Positions 23,405 through 32,485 are shown, counted from the stretch's first letter. The stretch is 34,943 nt of DNA from Verrucomicrobiota bacterium (GCA_022711435.1 JAKLFB010000052.1:1-34943); one strand, 5' to 3'. Numbers and translations are program-made. Notes: generated by a model not told the origin, from the sequence alone.

Positions 23405-24816
23405 GGCGCCGCCTCGAGTGCCAGCACCCAGTCACGCTGCCCGGCGCGGTTGTTCCCGGGCGCCTTGAAGAGGCGGATCCCGCGGTTGGGGATCCGTTCG
23501 GCGGATTCTTTGAAAGCCCCCGAAGTCGGATCGAACCACCGAAGACGCGCGGGGGCGCGCAAAGCATCCATGCGGAGGGCGACCTCGGCGATCCCGGGCT
23601 GTTGAGGCAAATAGGCCAGTGCCCAGGAGCGGTCCTTGGCAACCAATGCCGCCGTATAAGCGGTGCCTTGCCCGCGATGTTGCACCAGCGGCTGGTTCAA
23701 CGCGAAGTCGGGCGCAGCCAGGTGGAACGGATAGGCCTGGTTGAGAGCGGCGAAGTGCCTCACCTGGCTCGCGACCGGTTGATCCTCGAGATGCGCCTTC
23801 CACCAGTCGCGGCTGTGGCCGGGCCGGGTCGGACGCGCGGGCACATCGGCGCCGATGCCCCAGAAACCGTGGCCGCCGTAGCCGACTGCGCACGCGCCTG
23901 AAAACACCGAGACCCAATGCGCCCAGCGGACCTCGGCGTTTTCCAGGCCCGGGTTGTGGGCCTCGTAGAGCGGCTCGCCGTTAAACACCGGCGCGGCCGG
24001 GCTGGCCTCATAGGCCTGCCGCACCCAGTCGGGCACGTCCTGCGTCGGAGCGCGATGCCCGGATTGAACGACCAGGATGTCCGACCATCCCGCGCGTTCT
24101 TCCGGCGCGTAATTGATGATGGTCGAGCCGCGGCCGGGGTGATCCGAGAGCAACCGCCGGTCGCCGCGCGCGTTCATCAACTGGCGCAGATGCCGGCCGG
24201 CCTCGATCTGCATCGGCTTGTCGAGATTCTTTTGCCTGAGCATCCCCTTGTCGCCGCCTAAACAGAAAACCACGTGCGCAAATTCGTCTGCTGGATATGC
24301 ACCGAGCACAAACTCGACGTAGCGGCGGTAGGATTCCCGAGAGAATGATTCCTGCCAGGCCGACGCCCAGCCCAGAACCAGAAATACCGTCATGTTCTTC
24401 TCGCGCAGCTTGCGCAGCGTTGCTTTGAAATCGTCGAAGAAGGCTGGATTGGGGCGCCGCGTATCCGGCGCGCCCACGCTGCCAGCGAAGGGCATGTGGC
24501 CGTTATCGTTTGTCGAGTTGCGTCCGTGCGGCAGGTTCTCGACGCCGAGAAGGGAAACGAACACGGCGTTGAAGCCTTGCGCGGGCCGCCGGCTCAGATA
24601 CAGGTCCACGTCCGGCTGGTTGAGATAGCTGAGCTGCCACACCGTATCGATGATGGGGAAATGCGGCGCGCCATCCCGCTCCTCGAGAGATCGCCCGTCG
24701 GCACTGATTTGCAGAGGCCACTGCGTCGCCGCCGCAACCGACAAGGCGTAAATCAGTGTCAGAGCCAACAGGATGAGCCAGGTCCGTTGCGTGTCGGATT
24801 GCAGGCGTGCAGCCAT
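23398..24816 (-). CDS. Apiosidase-like (DUF4038) exported glycoside hydrolase
   Basis: The protein is 472 residues with a signal peptide (QRTWLILLALTLIYALSVAA). The barrel follows the DUF4038/GH140-like pattern: DTVWQLSYLNQPDVDLYLSR, RPAQGFNAVFVSLLG, a strand NMTVFLVLGWAS, HVVFCLGGDKG, PVFNGEPLYE (probable catalytic Glu after N-G), and VGYGGHGFWGIG. The C-terminal beta domain ends DWVLALEAAPW, as in the family's collagen-binding-like cap. GH140 members remove apiose from pectic rhamnogalacturonan II; the substrate here is not known. The start at 24816 was chosen, as the ORF extension to 24909 precedes a second Met and weakens the signal peptide. It overlaps the DUF4838 remnant by 7 bases. Confidence 0.78.
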   Translation of the reverse strand: MAARLQSDTQRTWLILLALTLIYALSVAAATQWPLQISADGRSLEERDGAPHFPIIDTVWQLSYLNQPDVDLYLSRRPAQGFNAVFVSLLGVENLPHGRNSTNDNGHMPFAGSVGAPDTRRPNPAFFDDFKATLRKLREKNMTVFLVLGWASAWQESFSRESYRRYVEFVLGAYPADEFAHVVFCLGGDKGMLRQKNLDKPMQIEAGRHLRQLMNARGDRRLLSDHPGRGSTIINYAPEERAGWSDILVVQSGHRAPTQDVPDWVRQAYEASPAAPVFNGEPLYEAHNPGLENAEVRWAHWVSVFSGACAVGYGGHGFWGIGADVPARPTRPGHSRDWWKAHLEDQPVASQVRHFAALNQAYPFHLAAPDFALNQPLVQHRGQGTAYTAALVAKDRSWALAYLPQQPGIAEVALRMDALRAPARLRWFDPTSGAFKESAERIPNRGIRLFKAPGNNRAGQRDWVLALEAAPW

Positions 24817-24936
24817 CCGTCGGCGCTCACAGGGCGGCGGCCCTGCCATTCGGCTTTCCGCGTGCACGGGCAGGGCGGCGGCGGGGATATATGGAGCTTC
24901 AGGTCTCATCGGGTAGGATGATACTCCTTGGGCCCG

Positions 24937-26001
24937 ATGGCAGACAAGATCATGAAAGAAATCCGCTTGTGTCTCGCGCTCATATGCTGGCTGGCCTGGG
25001 CGGGCCAGGCCCAGGAGGCTGCGCCACCCTGCCCGCCCAGCCCTGTGATCGCCGCCTTCGAATGGGCGCCCGCCGATCGAATCATCCGCGCGGCGCGCGA
25101 CGGCGACAATTGGCCGCTGACGTGGGCTGACGACGATGCGCTCTACACGGTCTGGGGCGACGGGACCGGCTTCGAGCCGAAGGTGGAGCGGAAGCTGAGC
25201 CTGGGCTTTGCGCGCGTGACCGGAATGCCGGACTCATTCGCGGGCTTCAATGTCCGCTCGCACGCCGAGCAGCTCGGCCAGGGCCGGGCAGGCAAGAAAG
25301 GCTGGGGAATTCTCTGTGTCGAGGGCGTCCTCTACCTCTGGCTTGGCCACGCCAATCGCCAGGGCGCAACCGCCCAGCTCGCCTGGTCCCGCGATCACGC
25401 CAGGACGTGGACCTTTGCCGGATGGACATTCGCCGAGTTCGGCCTGATGGGCTTCGTGAACTTCGGCAAAGACTACATGGGCGCGCGCGACGATTACGTC
25501 TATGCCTACTCGCCTGACGATCCTCGGGCCGACACGCCTGCCGACCGCTTCATCCTGATGCGGGCCCCCAAGGACGAGCTCACATCGCGGCAGGCGTGGG
25601 AGTATTTTGAAACGCTGGATGCCGCCGGCCAGCCGGTGTGGACGCGAGACATCCGCCGGCGCGGCGGCGTGTTCGAGCATGCCGGCGCGTGCTTGCGCTC
25701 GGCGATGACGCACTGCGCGCCCCTCGAGCGCTACCTCTGGTGGCAGCAGATCCCGCAGCCGGCCGGCACCCAAGACCGCGGCGACACCCGTTTCGCGGGC
25801 GGCTTCGGCATCTACGACGCGCCGGAGCCATGGGGCCCATGGACGGCGGCGTTCTTCACCGATCGATGGGACGTTGGTCCCGGGGAGCATGGCGATTTTC
25901 CCGCGAAATGGATGAGCAGCGATGGCCGGACGCTGCACCTCGTCTTTTCGGGAGACGATTGCTTCTCGGTGCGGCAGGCCACCATCCGCCTCGTTCGTTG
26001 A
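24937..26001 (+). CDS. DUF4185-like beta-propeller exported protein
   Basis: The protein is 354 residues with a signal peptide (KEIRLCLALICWLAWAGQA). The segment DNWPLTWADDDALYTVWGDG followed by KVERKLSLGFARV matches the opening of DUF4185-type sialidase-fold proteins in PVC bacteria. Repeats such as AQLAWSRDHARTWTF (Asp-box-like) and GIYDAPEPWGPWTAAFFTD suggest a five-bladed propeller typical of glycan-binding or glycan-cleaving proteins. The activity is unknown. ATG choices at 24937 and 24952 both work; a TTG at 24928 is less likely. It is divergent from the apiosidase-like gene, and a remnant of the inverted-repeat element follows 15 bases after its stop. Confidence 0.72.
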   Translation: MADKIMKEIRLCLALICWLAWAGQAQEAAPPCPPSPVIAAFEWAPADRIIRAARDGDNWPLTWADDDALYTVWGDGTGFEPKVERKLSLGFARVTGMPDSFAGFNVRSHAEQLGQGRAGKKGWGILCVEGVLYLWLGHANRQGATAQLAWSRDHARTWTFAGWTFAEFGLMGFVNFGKDYMGARDDYVYAYSPDDPRADTPADRFILMRAPKDELTSRQAWEYFETLDAAGQPVWTRDIRRRGGVFEHAGACLRSAMTHCAPLERYLWWQQIPQPAGTQDRGDTRFAGGFGIYDAPEPWGPWTAAFFTDRWDVGPGEHGDFPAKWMSSDGRTLHLVFSGDDCFSVRQATIRLVR

Positions 26002-26016
26002 ACGCATCTCGCTTGA

Positions 26017-26092
26017 GTATGCTCGCTCGTCGCGCCTTGCCAGCCCGCCCAATCCCACCCAGCAAAATCGGAATTAATTTCTGCACAGACCC
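26017..26092 (-). repeat. Half copy of the inverted-repeat element
   Basis: These 76 bases match the outer quarter of the full element in reverse orientation, from GTATGCTCGCTCGTCGCGCC to CTGCACAGACCC, with TAA (26093-26095) beyond the tip. The inner part and other end are missing. It lies 14 bases ahead of the nucleotidyltransferase relic. Confidence 0.85.
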
Positions 26093-26106
26093 TAAGCTGA
26101 TTGCAC

Positions 26107-26310
26107 ATGGAATTGGCCGAGTTTATCCAATTGGGACAGCGGCCGCCTCTTCTGCCGTTTCTAATTATCGGCGGTTACGCCGAGGATGTCGAACTGCTGA
26201 TCCGGCGCAACGGTTTGAACTTGCGCGATCCGCGTTACGAGCAGCTCTTCCTGAAATATGGGTCCCGAGAACTCTACGAAACCTTTGTCCGGCTCCTGCG
26301 GAGTCCATGA
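26107..26310 (+). pseudogene. Nucleotidyltransferase (AbiEii/MNT-like, DUF6036-type) with internal deletion
   Basis: The frame encodes 67 residues. The N-terminus LPFLIIGGYA is the first strand-turn of a polymerase-beta-type nucleotidyltransferase ('..L.GG.A', followed in intact proteins by the catalytic D-x-D). It is joined directly to EDVELLIRRNGLNLRDPRYE and LFLKYGSRELYE, the C-terminal block of the same family. The middle, about 90-100 residues including the D-x-D, is absent without loss of frame. A non-functional relic of a toxin-antitoxin-like pair is inferred. The next gene is its usual partner. Confidence 0.62.
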
Positions 26311-26494
26311 CTCCGCGGCGCCAGACCTCGATCTCGACCTGCCCGAGGGCGAAGGATTCCGCTCCTTGCCGCCGCTGATCTCGCTGGCGAAAATGGTCGA
26401 GCGCAGCCGGCAGCTCCGCCAGTGGTTCCCGTCCGGGCTGCCCACCGCCGCCGAGCGGCTCCAGGCCAAGACCGCCGAGGAGTTCCGCCTGTAG
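26258..26494 (+). CDS. Small partner protein of the nucleotidyltransferase pair
   Basis: The frame encodes up to 78 residues. The C-terminal part (FRSLPPLISLAKMVERSRQL, QWFPSGLPTAAERLQAKTAE, ending EEFRL) resembles the short acidic proteins that follow DUF6036-type nucleotidyltransferases and end in 'K..EF.L'. The frame overlaps the relic by 53 bases. A TTG at 26285 is an alternative start and shortens the overlap. It may be the surviving half of a two-gene module, probably now without a partner. Confidence 0.5.
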   Translation: MGPENSTKPLSGSCGVHDSAAPDLDLDLPEGEGFRSLPPLISLAKMVERSRQLRQWFPSGLPTAAERLQAKTAEEFRL

Positions 26495-26564
26495 CCGCCC
26501 TATCTCTTCGAGCTTGATCGGGGTGGCGGCGGCCATATGATGGGAAAGAAATCAAAACAACCCC

Positions 26565-27893
26565 ATGAGCAGCGGCACGAGCATCCCACTGACGCGGCGC
26601 CAATTCCTCGCGCAAACAATGCAGGCGGCCGGCGCCCTGGCTCTGCCTTGCTGTGTTCCCGCGTCCGCCCTCGGGCGCGACGGGACCGTGGCGCCCAGCG
26701 AGCGCATCCTCATGGGCGGCATCGGAATGGGCGGGCGCGGCTCCTACGATTTGACCTGGATGCTGAACGAGCCGGACGTGCAGTGGGTTGCCGTCTGCGA
26801 TGTCGTCAAAAGCAAGCGCGAAGCGGCCAAGAATGTCGTGGATGGCAAGTATGGCAACAAGGATTGCGCCGCTTACGGCGATCTGCGGCAGCTTCTGGCC
26901 GAGCGGGCGGATGTGGATGCGGTGCTGATCGCGACGGGAGACCGCTGGCACGCGCTGGCTTCGGTGCTGGCGATGCGGGCGGGCAAGGATGTCTATTGCG
27001 AGAAGCCGGCCTGTCTGACGATGGCGCAGGGGCAGATGGTCGTCGAGACCGCCCGCCGGTATGGCCGGGTCTATCAGACCGGCGCGCAGCGGCTCAGCGA
27101 GCCGCATCACGTATTCGCAATCGAGCTGGCCCGATCCGGCCGATTGGGCCCGATCCACACGGTCTACGCCGACATTCGGTGGCGGGATGGGATGCGCCTG
27201 GACTGGCTGCCCGAGGAGCCGGAGCCGCCCAAGGACGAGCTGGACTGGGATGCGTGGCTCGGCCCGTGTCCCTGGCGGCCCTACAGCAGCGGCTACGTCA
27301 ATGGCGCAGGGTGGTATCACTATTTCGATTTCGCTACCGATGTCGCCATGTGGGGCGCGCACACGGTCGCCCAGGCCCTGGCCGGGCTCGATATGTCCAG
27401 CGTCTCCTCGATCGAGTTCGAATATGCAGGGCCGGACGCGACGATGGTAACGCGCTTGTCCAACGGGGTGAAGCTGGTTCTCTACCGGGTGGGCGGATCG
27501 GTTTGGGAGCCGTGCGAGTTCTGGCATGGCGCCTGCGGCGAGCGGTTCGATGGCACGGAAGGATGGGCCGCAGCCGCGGACGGCTACTCGCGGACCGACG
27601 TCTCCTCGCCGGCGCTGCTGCTTGATTATCATAAGGTGCTGGCCGAATACGCGGGCCGGACCCAGCGGCAGTTAAACCACGCGCGGGATTTCTTCGACTG
27701 CGTCCGCTCGCGCCGGCCGGCGGCGGCGAATCCCGATGTCATGTGCCAATCCATGAACATCTGCCTGGCCGCCGACATCTGCGGGCAACTGAAGCGGAAC
27801 CTGAAGCTCGACCTGCACCGGGCCGAGTTCGCTGGCGATCCCGAGGCCAACCGGCTGCGCTCGCGTGCGATGCGCACGCCCTTTACGTTCTGA
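26565..27893 (+). CDS. Gfo/Idh/MocA-family oxidoreductase, Tat-exported
   Basis: The protein is 442 residues. The Tat signal is LTRRQFLAQTMQAAGALALP. The NAD(P)-binding Rossmann part has GGIGMGGRG; VAVCDVVKSKRE, ADVDAVLIATGDRWHA and GKDVYCEKPA follow, the last with the Lys of the EKP motif that is conserved in Gfo/Idh/MocA enzymes. DWDAWLGPCPWRPYS is typical of the Bacteroidetes/PVC subgroup often annotated as GH109-like or inositol/sugar dehydrogenases. It probably oxidises a sugar or glycoside in the periplasm, with tightly bound NAD. It stands between the nucleotidyltransferase relic and the convergent GH43-like gene. Confidence 0.87.
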   Translation: MSSGTSIPLTRRQFLAQTMQAAGALALPCCVPASALGRDGTVAPSERILMGGIGMGGRGSYDLTWMLNEPDVQWVAVCDVVKSKREAAKNVVDGKYGNKDCAAYGDLRQLLAERADVDAVLIATGDRWHALASVLAMRAGKDVYCEKPACLTMAQGQMVVETARRYGRVYQTGAQRLSEPHHVFAIELARSGRLGPIHTVYADIRWRDGMRLDWLPEEPEPPKDELDWDAWLGPCPWRPYSSGYVNGAGWYHYFDFATDVAMWGAHTVAQALAGLDMSSVSSIEFEYAGPDATMVTRLSNGVKLVLYRVGGSVWEPCEFWHGACGERFDGTEGWAAAADGYSRTDVSSPALLLDYHKVLAEYAGRTQRQLNHARDFFDCVRSRRPAAANPDVMCQSMNICLAADICGQLKRNLKLDLHRAEFAGDPEANRLRSRAMRTPFTF

Positions 27894-27920
27894 GCGCGGC
27901 GAAGGATCCCTGGTGCGATT

Positions 27921-28970
27921 TTACGATCCGGACGGAAGAGGTTTCATAGGGAACTGGTCCGAATCCCACAGGACAAACGGGCGTTCCGCGTCCCACCCGA
28001 TCTCGTAGCAGGACAAGAACCAGGTGCGGCCCCGGTCCCGGTTGCCTTGCACAAACAGAAACGTCCGGCCGTCCCTTGTCTCGAACACGCCGGGGTGTCC
28101 GGTCTCGCTCGCATTCCAGTCGCCCGGCGCGCCGTTCGGGATGAGCGGATCGGCAAACAGCCGCCTCCAGCGGATGCCGTCCTCGCTAACAGCGCAGCCG
28201 ATCTGCTGGGGTTCGTTGTTGTAGCCGCCGGCGTAGAACATGTAGAGCATGCCGCCCCGCCGGATCAGCGAGGGCGCCTCAACGCATCTCCTCTCCCACG
28301 GCAGCTCCGGCTTCAGGATTGGACCCGAGCAGCGCTGTCTCCAGGCCGCGCGGCTGAAATCCGATCGCAGCTCCGCGCTGGCCACTCCCAGCATCTGGGT
28401 CTTCATCTCCGGATCGCGGGTTGCGAAGTAGAGCAGCAGCTCGCCCCCCAGCGGAAACACCTCCGCATCGATCGCGCGGCCGCTGGTCCAATCGCCGGCC
28501 GGGCGAAACACCGGATTCGACGCATCGCGAGTGAATTGCAGCCCGTCATCCGACACGGCGTGGCAGATGGCGTCCAGCGCGCCGCCGCCGTAGGTCTGAT
28601 AGAAGAGATGGACCTTCCCCTCGATCACGATCGCCTCGGGCGCGCACAAGCCGCGGCGATCGCACTCCTGGGCCGGCAGCAGCTCCCCTGCCTTGGTCCA
28701 GCTCAACAGATCGGGGCTCTCGGCGATGCCGATGGCCCAGCCGGCGGGCAGCGCCTGGTTCGTCGATGGCGGCATCGAATAGTAGAGCAGGTAGCGCCCC
28801 CCCAACTCGATCACCGCCGGATCCTTCGAAAACGGGCGGCCGTTCCGGCTCGAATCGGCCCATAGCATCCGGGGGCTCGACGCTGCGGGTGAAGCCTCGC
28901 CCGCGAATCCGGCGGGCCTGACAACGCTCAATCCAAGGGCCAGGATGGCGGCGATGCGTGTGCGGTTCAT
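27921..28970 (-). CDS. GH43-like five-bladed beta-propeller glycosidase
   Basis: The protein is 349 residues with a signal peptide (MNRTRIAAILALGLSVVRPA). GH43/clan F features: FSKDPAVIELGGRYLLYYS (general base Asp in KDPAV), APEAIVIEGKVHLFYQTYGG, RAIDAEVFPLGGELLLYF (pKa-modulating Asp) and CVEAPSLIRRGGMLYMFYAG (general acid Glu in VEAP). Arabinosidase or xylosidase activity is typical of the family; the substrate is unknown. The start at 28970 is preferred over 29000 for the signal peptide. It lies 45 bases downstream of the heparinase-like gene on the same strand, so co-transcription is likely. Confidence 0.82.
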   Translation of the reverse strand: MNRTRIAAILALGLSVVRPAGFAGEASPAASSPRMLWADSSRNGRPFSKDPAVIELGGRYLLYYSMPPSTNQALPAGWAIGIAESPDLLSWTKAGELLPAQECDRRGLCAPEAIVIEGKVHLFYQTYGGGALDAICHAVSDDGLQFTRDASNPVFRPAGDWTSGRAIDAEVFPLGGELLLYFATRDPEMKTQMLGVASAELRSDFSRAAWRQRCSGPILKPELPWERRCVEAPSLIRRGGMLYMFYAGGYNNEPQQIGCAVSEDGIRWRRLFADPLIPNGAPGDWNASETGHPGVFETRDGRTFLFVQGNRDRGRTWFLSCYEIGWDAERPFVLWDSDQFPMKPLPSGS

Positions 28971-29015
28971 CGGGCAGAGAATAGGTCCCCGCCTTCCCAA
29001 GGGAAGCCCAATTGG

Positions 29016-31166
29016 TCAGTCTTTCGCCTCCCACAGTATCCGAGCCGGCTTCTGGGATTCCTGGCGCAGGCAGAGGAGCTTGGACTGCGTCTCCACGCCC
29101 TCGACGGTGCGCCTGTTGCCCGTTGGATCGCAGGCGAAGAGCTCCTGGGCGCCGTTGCTCAGGCGCACGCGAATGACGTAACCGCTCGTCTCATGGGGCT
29201 GGATTTCGATCTCGTCGACCTCATCAGCCTGGCCTTTCGTTGCAGGGTCGATGACGGCGGCGAAGCATGCGCTCTGGCCTCGGCGCGTGGCGGCAAGCAT
29301 CGGCACACGGTCGAGCACTGACTCGCCCACCCCCGTCCCGACCAGCACATCCGTTCCAGCCTCGCCGTTCAACAGGATGTGGACCCGGCCAGCGTCCATG
29401 GCCACCGCCGCCCGAATCGGCTCGCCGCTCGTTCCGCACCGGATGTCGCTGACATACTCGAATCCTTGTCCTTCCGGCGCCGGGGCTTCCCGGGTCGCGG
29501 CTGGACAGTCGATGGCTTCCCCGCGGTTGTGATAGAGCCAATCGAAGGTGTGCGGCTTGCCATCGGTCGAGGTCAGCACGTCAGCCACGACCAGAAAGCC
29601 CGGCCGCAAGACGAGCAGCCGCCGGTGGATGATTGCCGGGTAAGCGCGATCGATGCGGGCGGCAGCCGCGGCGAGATCCGGCCCGCTCGTGAACAGCTCG
29701 GATTGGCCTTCGGCACCTTCCTGCGAGGCCCGGTCAACGACGACCGTGTTGTGGCTGATCGTCGCCCGGTACCAGTTCCTGTGCACCGGGAGCCGGTAGG
29801 CCTGGCTGCGCGCGCGCCCGGGATCGCAGCCCAGCTCGATGCCGTCGCTGAAATAGACGAAAGAGAGCTTGTCAAAATGGCCGTGAAACCCGCCGAATGG
29901 CCCGAAGGTGAAGGCCGCGGTGGCTGTCCCGGAACGCAGGATGGCATGGCCGGCGGCGGTTTTGAGGGCGCTTCGGAGATGGCCCGGTTCCTGGACCGGT
30001 CTTTCGGCGCGCCCGTAAAGCACGGAATCCCAGGTGGGGCCTTCGGGCAAGAGAGCCAGGAATGCGGGCTCCCGCCATCGGTGATAGGCCGCCTCGAAGC
30101 GCTCGCCGGGGATCCGGGGTGTGGTGGCATCTCCGAACCGCGGCAGGGCGCCGTCCGCCATTCGATAATCCAGCGCCACCGCGAACATCTCTCGAACCTG
30201 AGGCGCCGAATCCAGCTCGATCCCGAGCCTCCGAGCGGTCTCGACGATCCGATCGACTGCCGCGAGCGTGTAGAAATGATAAGACCATGAGTTCTCGTAC
30301 CACATGCCCCCGGGCAACACCGAGGCCCGCATCTGGTAGTCGAAGCCGTTTTTCGGATCTTCGATCGCTTGCCGGACGAGATCCGCTCGATCGAGCACCC
30401 CTCCGATCATCATGAAGGCCGCGTTGTGGTATGTCTGCCAGTTGCTTTTGCCCGCTTTGTGCTTGGCGATGTTCTCGGCGACCTTCAGGAGGAGATCCTC
30501 CCGGATCGCCCGGTGATCCTCGGCGGAGAACACGCGCGATTCCCGGACCAGGTCATACGCCTCGCAGACATCCAGGATCCAGCTCGCCTCGTTGAGCGTT
30601 TGCTCGAACACATGGCCGCCCGACCGGCTGGCCGGGTCGGTCGCCTTCCCCATGTTCGCGCTGTGATAAGGGTATTCGCTATAACGCCGCGCGTATCCGG
30701 TCAGAATCTCGCGTGCCCGGCGGGCGTGCCGTTCGTCCCCGGCCAGCGCATAGGCCCAGGCGCAGGACCATAAATCCTGCGTCAAACGGTGGTGCACTCT
30801 GCTGTAAACCACGTTGTCGTAGGGGAACCCGGTGTAGATCCGCTTGCACTTCGGGCAGCGATGGTGTTTGGCATCGACAGTGTGCAGCGCGAGCTGGCAG
30901 GACTCGCACTGGTACCACTGATTGTGGTGGCCGCCCTCGGGGGGGAACACCACCTTCGTCTGGAGCGCGCTGTTGGCCTCGGAGACCCGCCGCGCCACGG
31001 CCGCATGCGCCGGTCCCGCGCCTTGCCAGGCCGCGCGGAGCCGCGCCAATTCCTCGGGCGTGGCCGCCACGGAAGGGAACGGCTGCGGGCTGGGCAAGAC
31101 GATGGGCTGCCGTGCCGGCAGCGGTTGTGCCCAGCACATCGTGGCGATGACTGCGAGAACGAGCAT
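29016..31166 (-). CDS. Heparinase II/III / alginate-lyase-family polysaccharide lyase
   Basis: The protein is 716 residues. The signal peptide begins MLVLAVIATMCWAQPLPARQ; a much longer upstream frame (to 31904) is not coding-like and runs antisense to the next gene. After an N-terminal zinc-ribbon-like piece (WYQCESCQLAL and HHRCPKCKRIYTGFP) comes an alpha/alpha-toroid with KSNWQTYHNAAFMMIGGVLD and GGMWYENSWSYHFYTL (probable catalytic Tyr/His). The C-terminal beta-sandwich has FGGFHGHFDKLSFVYF, the heparinase II/III signature. It would cleave uronic-acid-containing polysaccharide by beta-elimination. It pairs with the GH43-like gene downstream. Confidence 0.88.
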   Translation of the reverse strand: MLVLAVIATMCWAQPLPARQPIVLPSPQPFPSVAATPEELARLRAAWQGAGPAHAAVARRVSEANSALQTKVVFPPEGGHHNQWYQCESCQLALHTVDAKHHRCPKCKRIYTGFPYDNVVYSRVHHRLTQDLWSCAWAYALAGDERHARRAREILTGYARRYSEYPYHSANMGKATDPASRSGGHVFEQTLNEASWILDVCEAYDLVRESRVFSAEDHRAIREDLLLKVAENIAKHKAGKSNWQTYHNAAFMMIGGVLDRADLVRQAIEDPKNGFDYQMRASVLPGGMWYENSWSYHFYTLAAVDRIVETARRLGIELDSAPQVREMFAVALDYRMADGALPRFGDATTPRIPGERFEAAYHRWREPAFLALLPEGPTWDSVLYGRAERPVQEPGHLRSALKTAAGHAILRSGTATAAFTFGPFGGFHGHFDKLSFVYFSDGIELGCDPGRARSQAYRLPVHRNWYRATISHNTVVVDRASQEGAEGQSELFTSGPDLAAAAARIDRAYPAIIHRRLLVLRPGFLVVADVLTSTDGKPHTFDWLYHNRGEAIDCPAATREAPAPEGQGFEYVSDIRCGTSGEPIRAAVAMDAGRVHILLNGEAGTDVLVGTGVGESVLDRVPMLAATRRGQSACFAAVIDPATKGQADEVDEIEIQPHETSGYVIRVRLSNGAQELFACDPTGNRRTVEGVETQSKLLCLRQESQKPARILWEAKD

Positions 31167-31187
31167 GTCGATGCAGCGGTTATGCGC

Positions 31188-31280
31188 AGCGTCATAAGTC
31201 CCGCCGCGTGAGGGCACGCGACCTGCAACACGATTCTGTAGGCCGGGTCCCCTGACCCGGCGTTGTGGACTTATGACGCT
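31188..31280. repeat. Short inverted-repeat element with palindromic core
   Basis: AGCGTCATAAGTCC (31188-31201) and its exact complement GGACTTATGACGCT (31267-31280) bound a 93-bp unit. Inside, 31236-31268 contains GCCGGGTC-CCCT-GACCCGGC, a perfect stem. A related 33-base copy of this core lies at 32453-32485. The unit sits between the divergent lyase and isomerase genes, where promoters of both must lie, and may be a REP- or MITE-like insertion. Confidence 0.7.
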
Positions 31281-31425
31281 CTGTATAGCCATGGAAGATT
31301 CAAGCCATGACCGGATCGATCTGTCGAACCGATTCGCGGGCAACACGGGCGCATCTCCGTTTGTTGCAGCACACTCTGAAAAATGGGCATGGCCTCCCGA
31401 CGGGCGGGATGATAGGCTGCATCGC

Positions 31426-32451
31426 ATGAAACAGCCATCCATGTTGAGCCGGCGCCAGTTCCTCGAATCCGCCGCGGCTGCCATGGCCTCGGCCCCGTTC
31501 CTGGCCCGCGCGGCCGAGCCCGCCCCGGGTCGTCCAGGGAAAATCCAGCTCGGGTGCGTCAGCTGGTGCTTCCATAATCTGGGCCCGGCGGCCGATCCGG
31601 AGGCGGCCATCGACATCATCGGCGGACTGGGGTTTGACGGGATCGAGCTGATCGCCACGTCGGGCGGGGACTTCAAGACCTTTTGGACGGATGATCGAGT
31701 GGGCCGGCTGAAGCGGAAGCTCGAGAGCCACAAGCTGCGTGTTCCGCAATTCGCTCTGTTCCAGCCGGCAGTCGAAAACCTCTCGAGCCCGCGGCGCGAT
31801 GAGCGCGAGGAGGCGCTGGACCATTTCGAGTCCGGATGCCGGCTTGCCGCCCGGTTCGAGGCGCCGATCGTCAACATCGTGGCCCCCTGGGCTCGGGAAC
31901 TCAAGGGACCGACATCCTATCTGCCGCGGTATTATGAAGTCACCCGCGGCGCCCCCCAGACCAAGTTCCATATCGACATCGCCGACGGGTTCGACTGGGA
32001 TCGGATCTGGACCGGTTTTGTGGAGACGGTCAAAGAGTGCGTGTCCAGGGCCAAAGCCCACGGCCTGAAGTTCTCCATCGAAAACCATACCCACACGCTC
32101 ACGCCCGACTCGGACTCCCTGCTGCGTCTCTGGGACGCGATTCGCGATCCCGCCCTGGGTTTCAACCTCGATGCGGGCTGGATCCAGTTGGGGCGCGAGT
32201 ACCCGCCGGTGGCCATCCACAAGCTCAAGGGGCATCTCGTGAACCTCCATCTGCGCGACATCGATGGCCTGATGCGCAGCTTTTCGCCGATCGGCCAGGG
32301 AGTGATGGATTTCCAGGCCATCGTTCGCGCCCTGAGGCAAACCGATTTCCAGGGCTTCCTCTCCCTCGAACAAGACCGGCACTCCGGCGACCCGGACATG
32401 AGGGACATCTGCCGCCAATACCTTCAGACGCTGCGGCAGTGTCTGGGCTAA
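31426..32451 (+). CDS. Sugar phosphate isomerase/epimerase-like (xylose isomerase-like TIM barrel), Tat-exported
   Basis: The protein is 341 residues. The Tat signal is LSRRQFLESAAAAMASAPFL. The AP-endonuclease-2-type TIM barrel follows: LGCVSWCFHNLG, IGGLGFDGIELIATSG (Glu), FSIENHTHTLTPDSD (Glu/His metal ligands), LGFNLDAGWIQLG (Asp), VNLHLRDIDG (His/Asp) and FLSLEQD (Glu), which together fit a divalent metal site. Members isomerise or epimerise sugars or inosose. The export signal and a neighbouring Tat-tagged FAD enzyme suggest a periplasmic oxidation pathway. An alternative start lies at 31441. Confidence 0.85.
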   Translation: MKQPSMLSRRQFLESAAAAMASAPFLARAAEPAPGRPGKIQLGCVSWCFHNLGPAADPEAAIDIIGGLGFDGIELIATSGGDFKTFWTDDRVGRLKRKLESHKLRVPQFALFQPAVENLSSPRRDEREEALDHFESGCRLAARFEAPIVNIVAPWARELKGPTSYLPRYYEVTRGAPQTKFHIDIADGFDWDRIWTGFVETVKECVSRAKAHGLKFSIENHTHTLTPDSDSLLRLWDAIRDPALGFNLDAGWIQLGREYPPVAIHKLKGHLVNLHLRDIDGLMRSFSPIGQGVMDFQAIVRALRQTDFQGFLSLEQDRHSGDPDMRDICRQYLQTLRQCLG

Positions 32452-32452
32452 C

Positions 32453-32485
32453 CCACAACACCGGGCCAACTGACCGGGCCCACAG
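32453..32485 (-). repeat. Second copy of the 33-base palindromic core
   Basis: The bases from CCACAACACCGGGCC to GGGCCCACAG match the complement of 31236-31268 at 26 of 33 positions. It begins directly after the stop of the isomerase-like gene and precedes the FAD enzyme gene. It could form a hairpin and modulate readthrough; the stem is less perfect than in the other copy. Confidence 0.6.

Noticed and set aside
31167..31904. Upstream extension of the heparinase frame (246 extra codons)
   Set aside because: A signal peptide begins at 31166, and the extension runs antisense to the isomerase-like gene.
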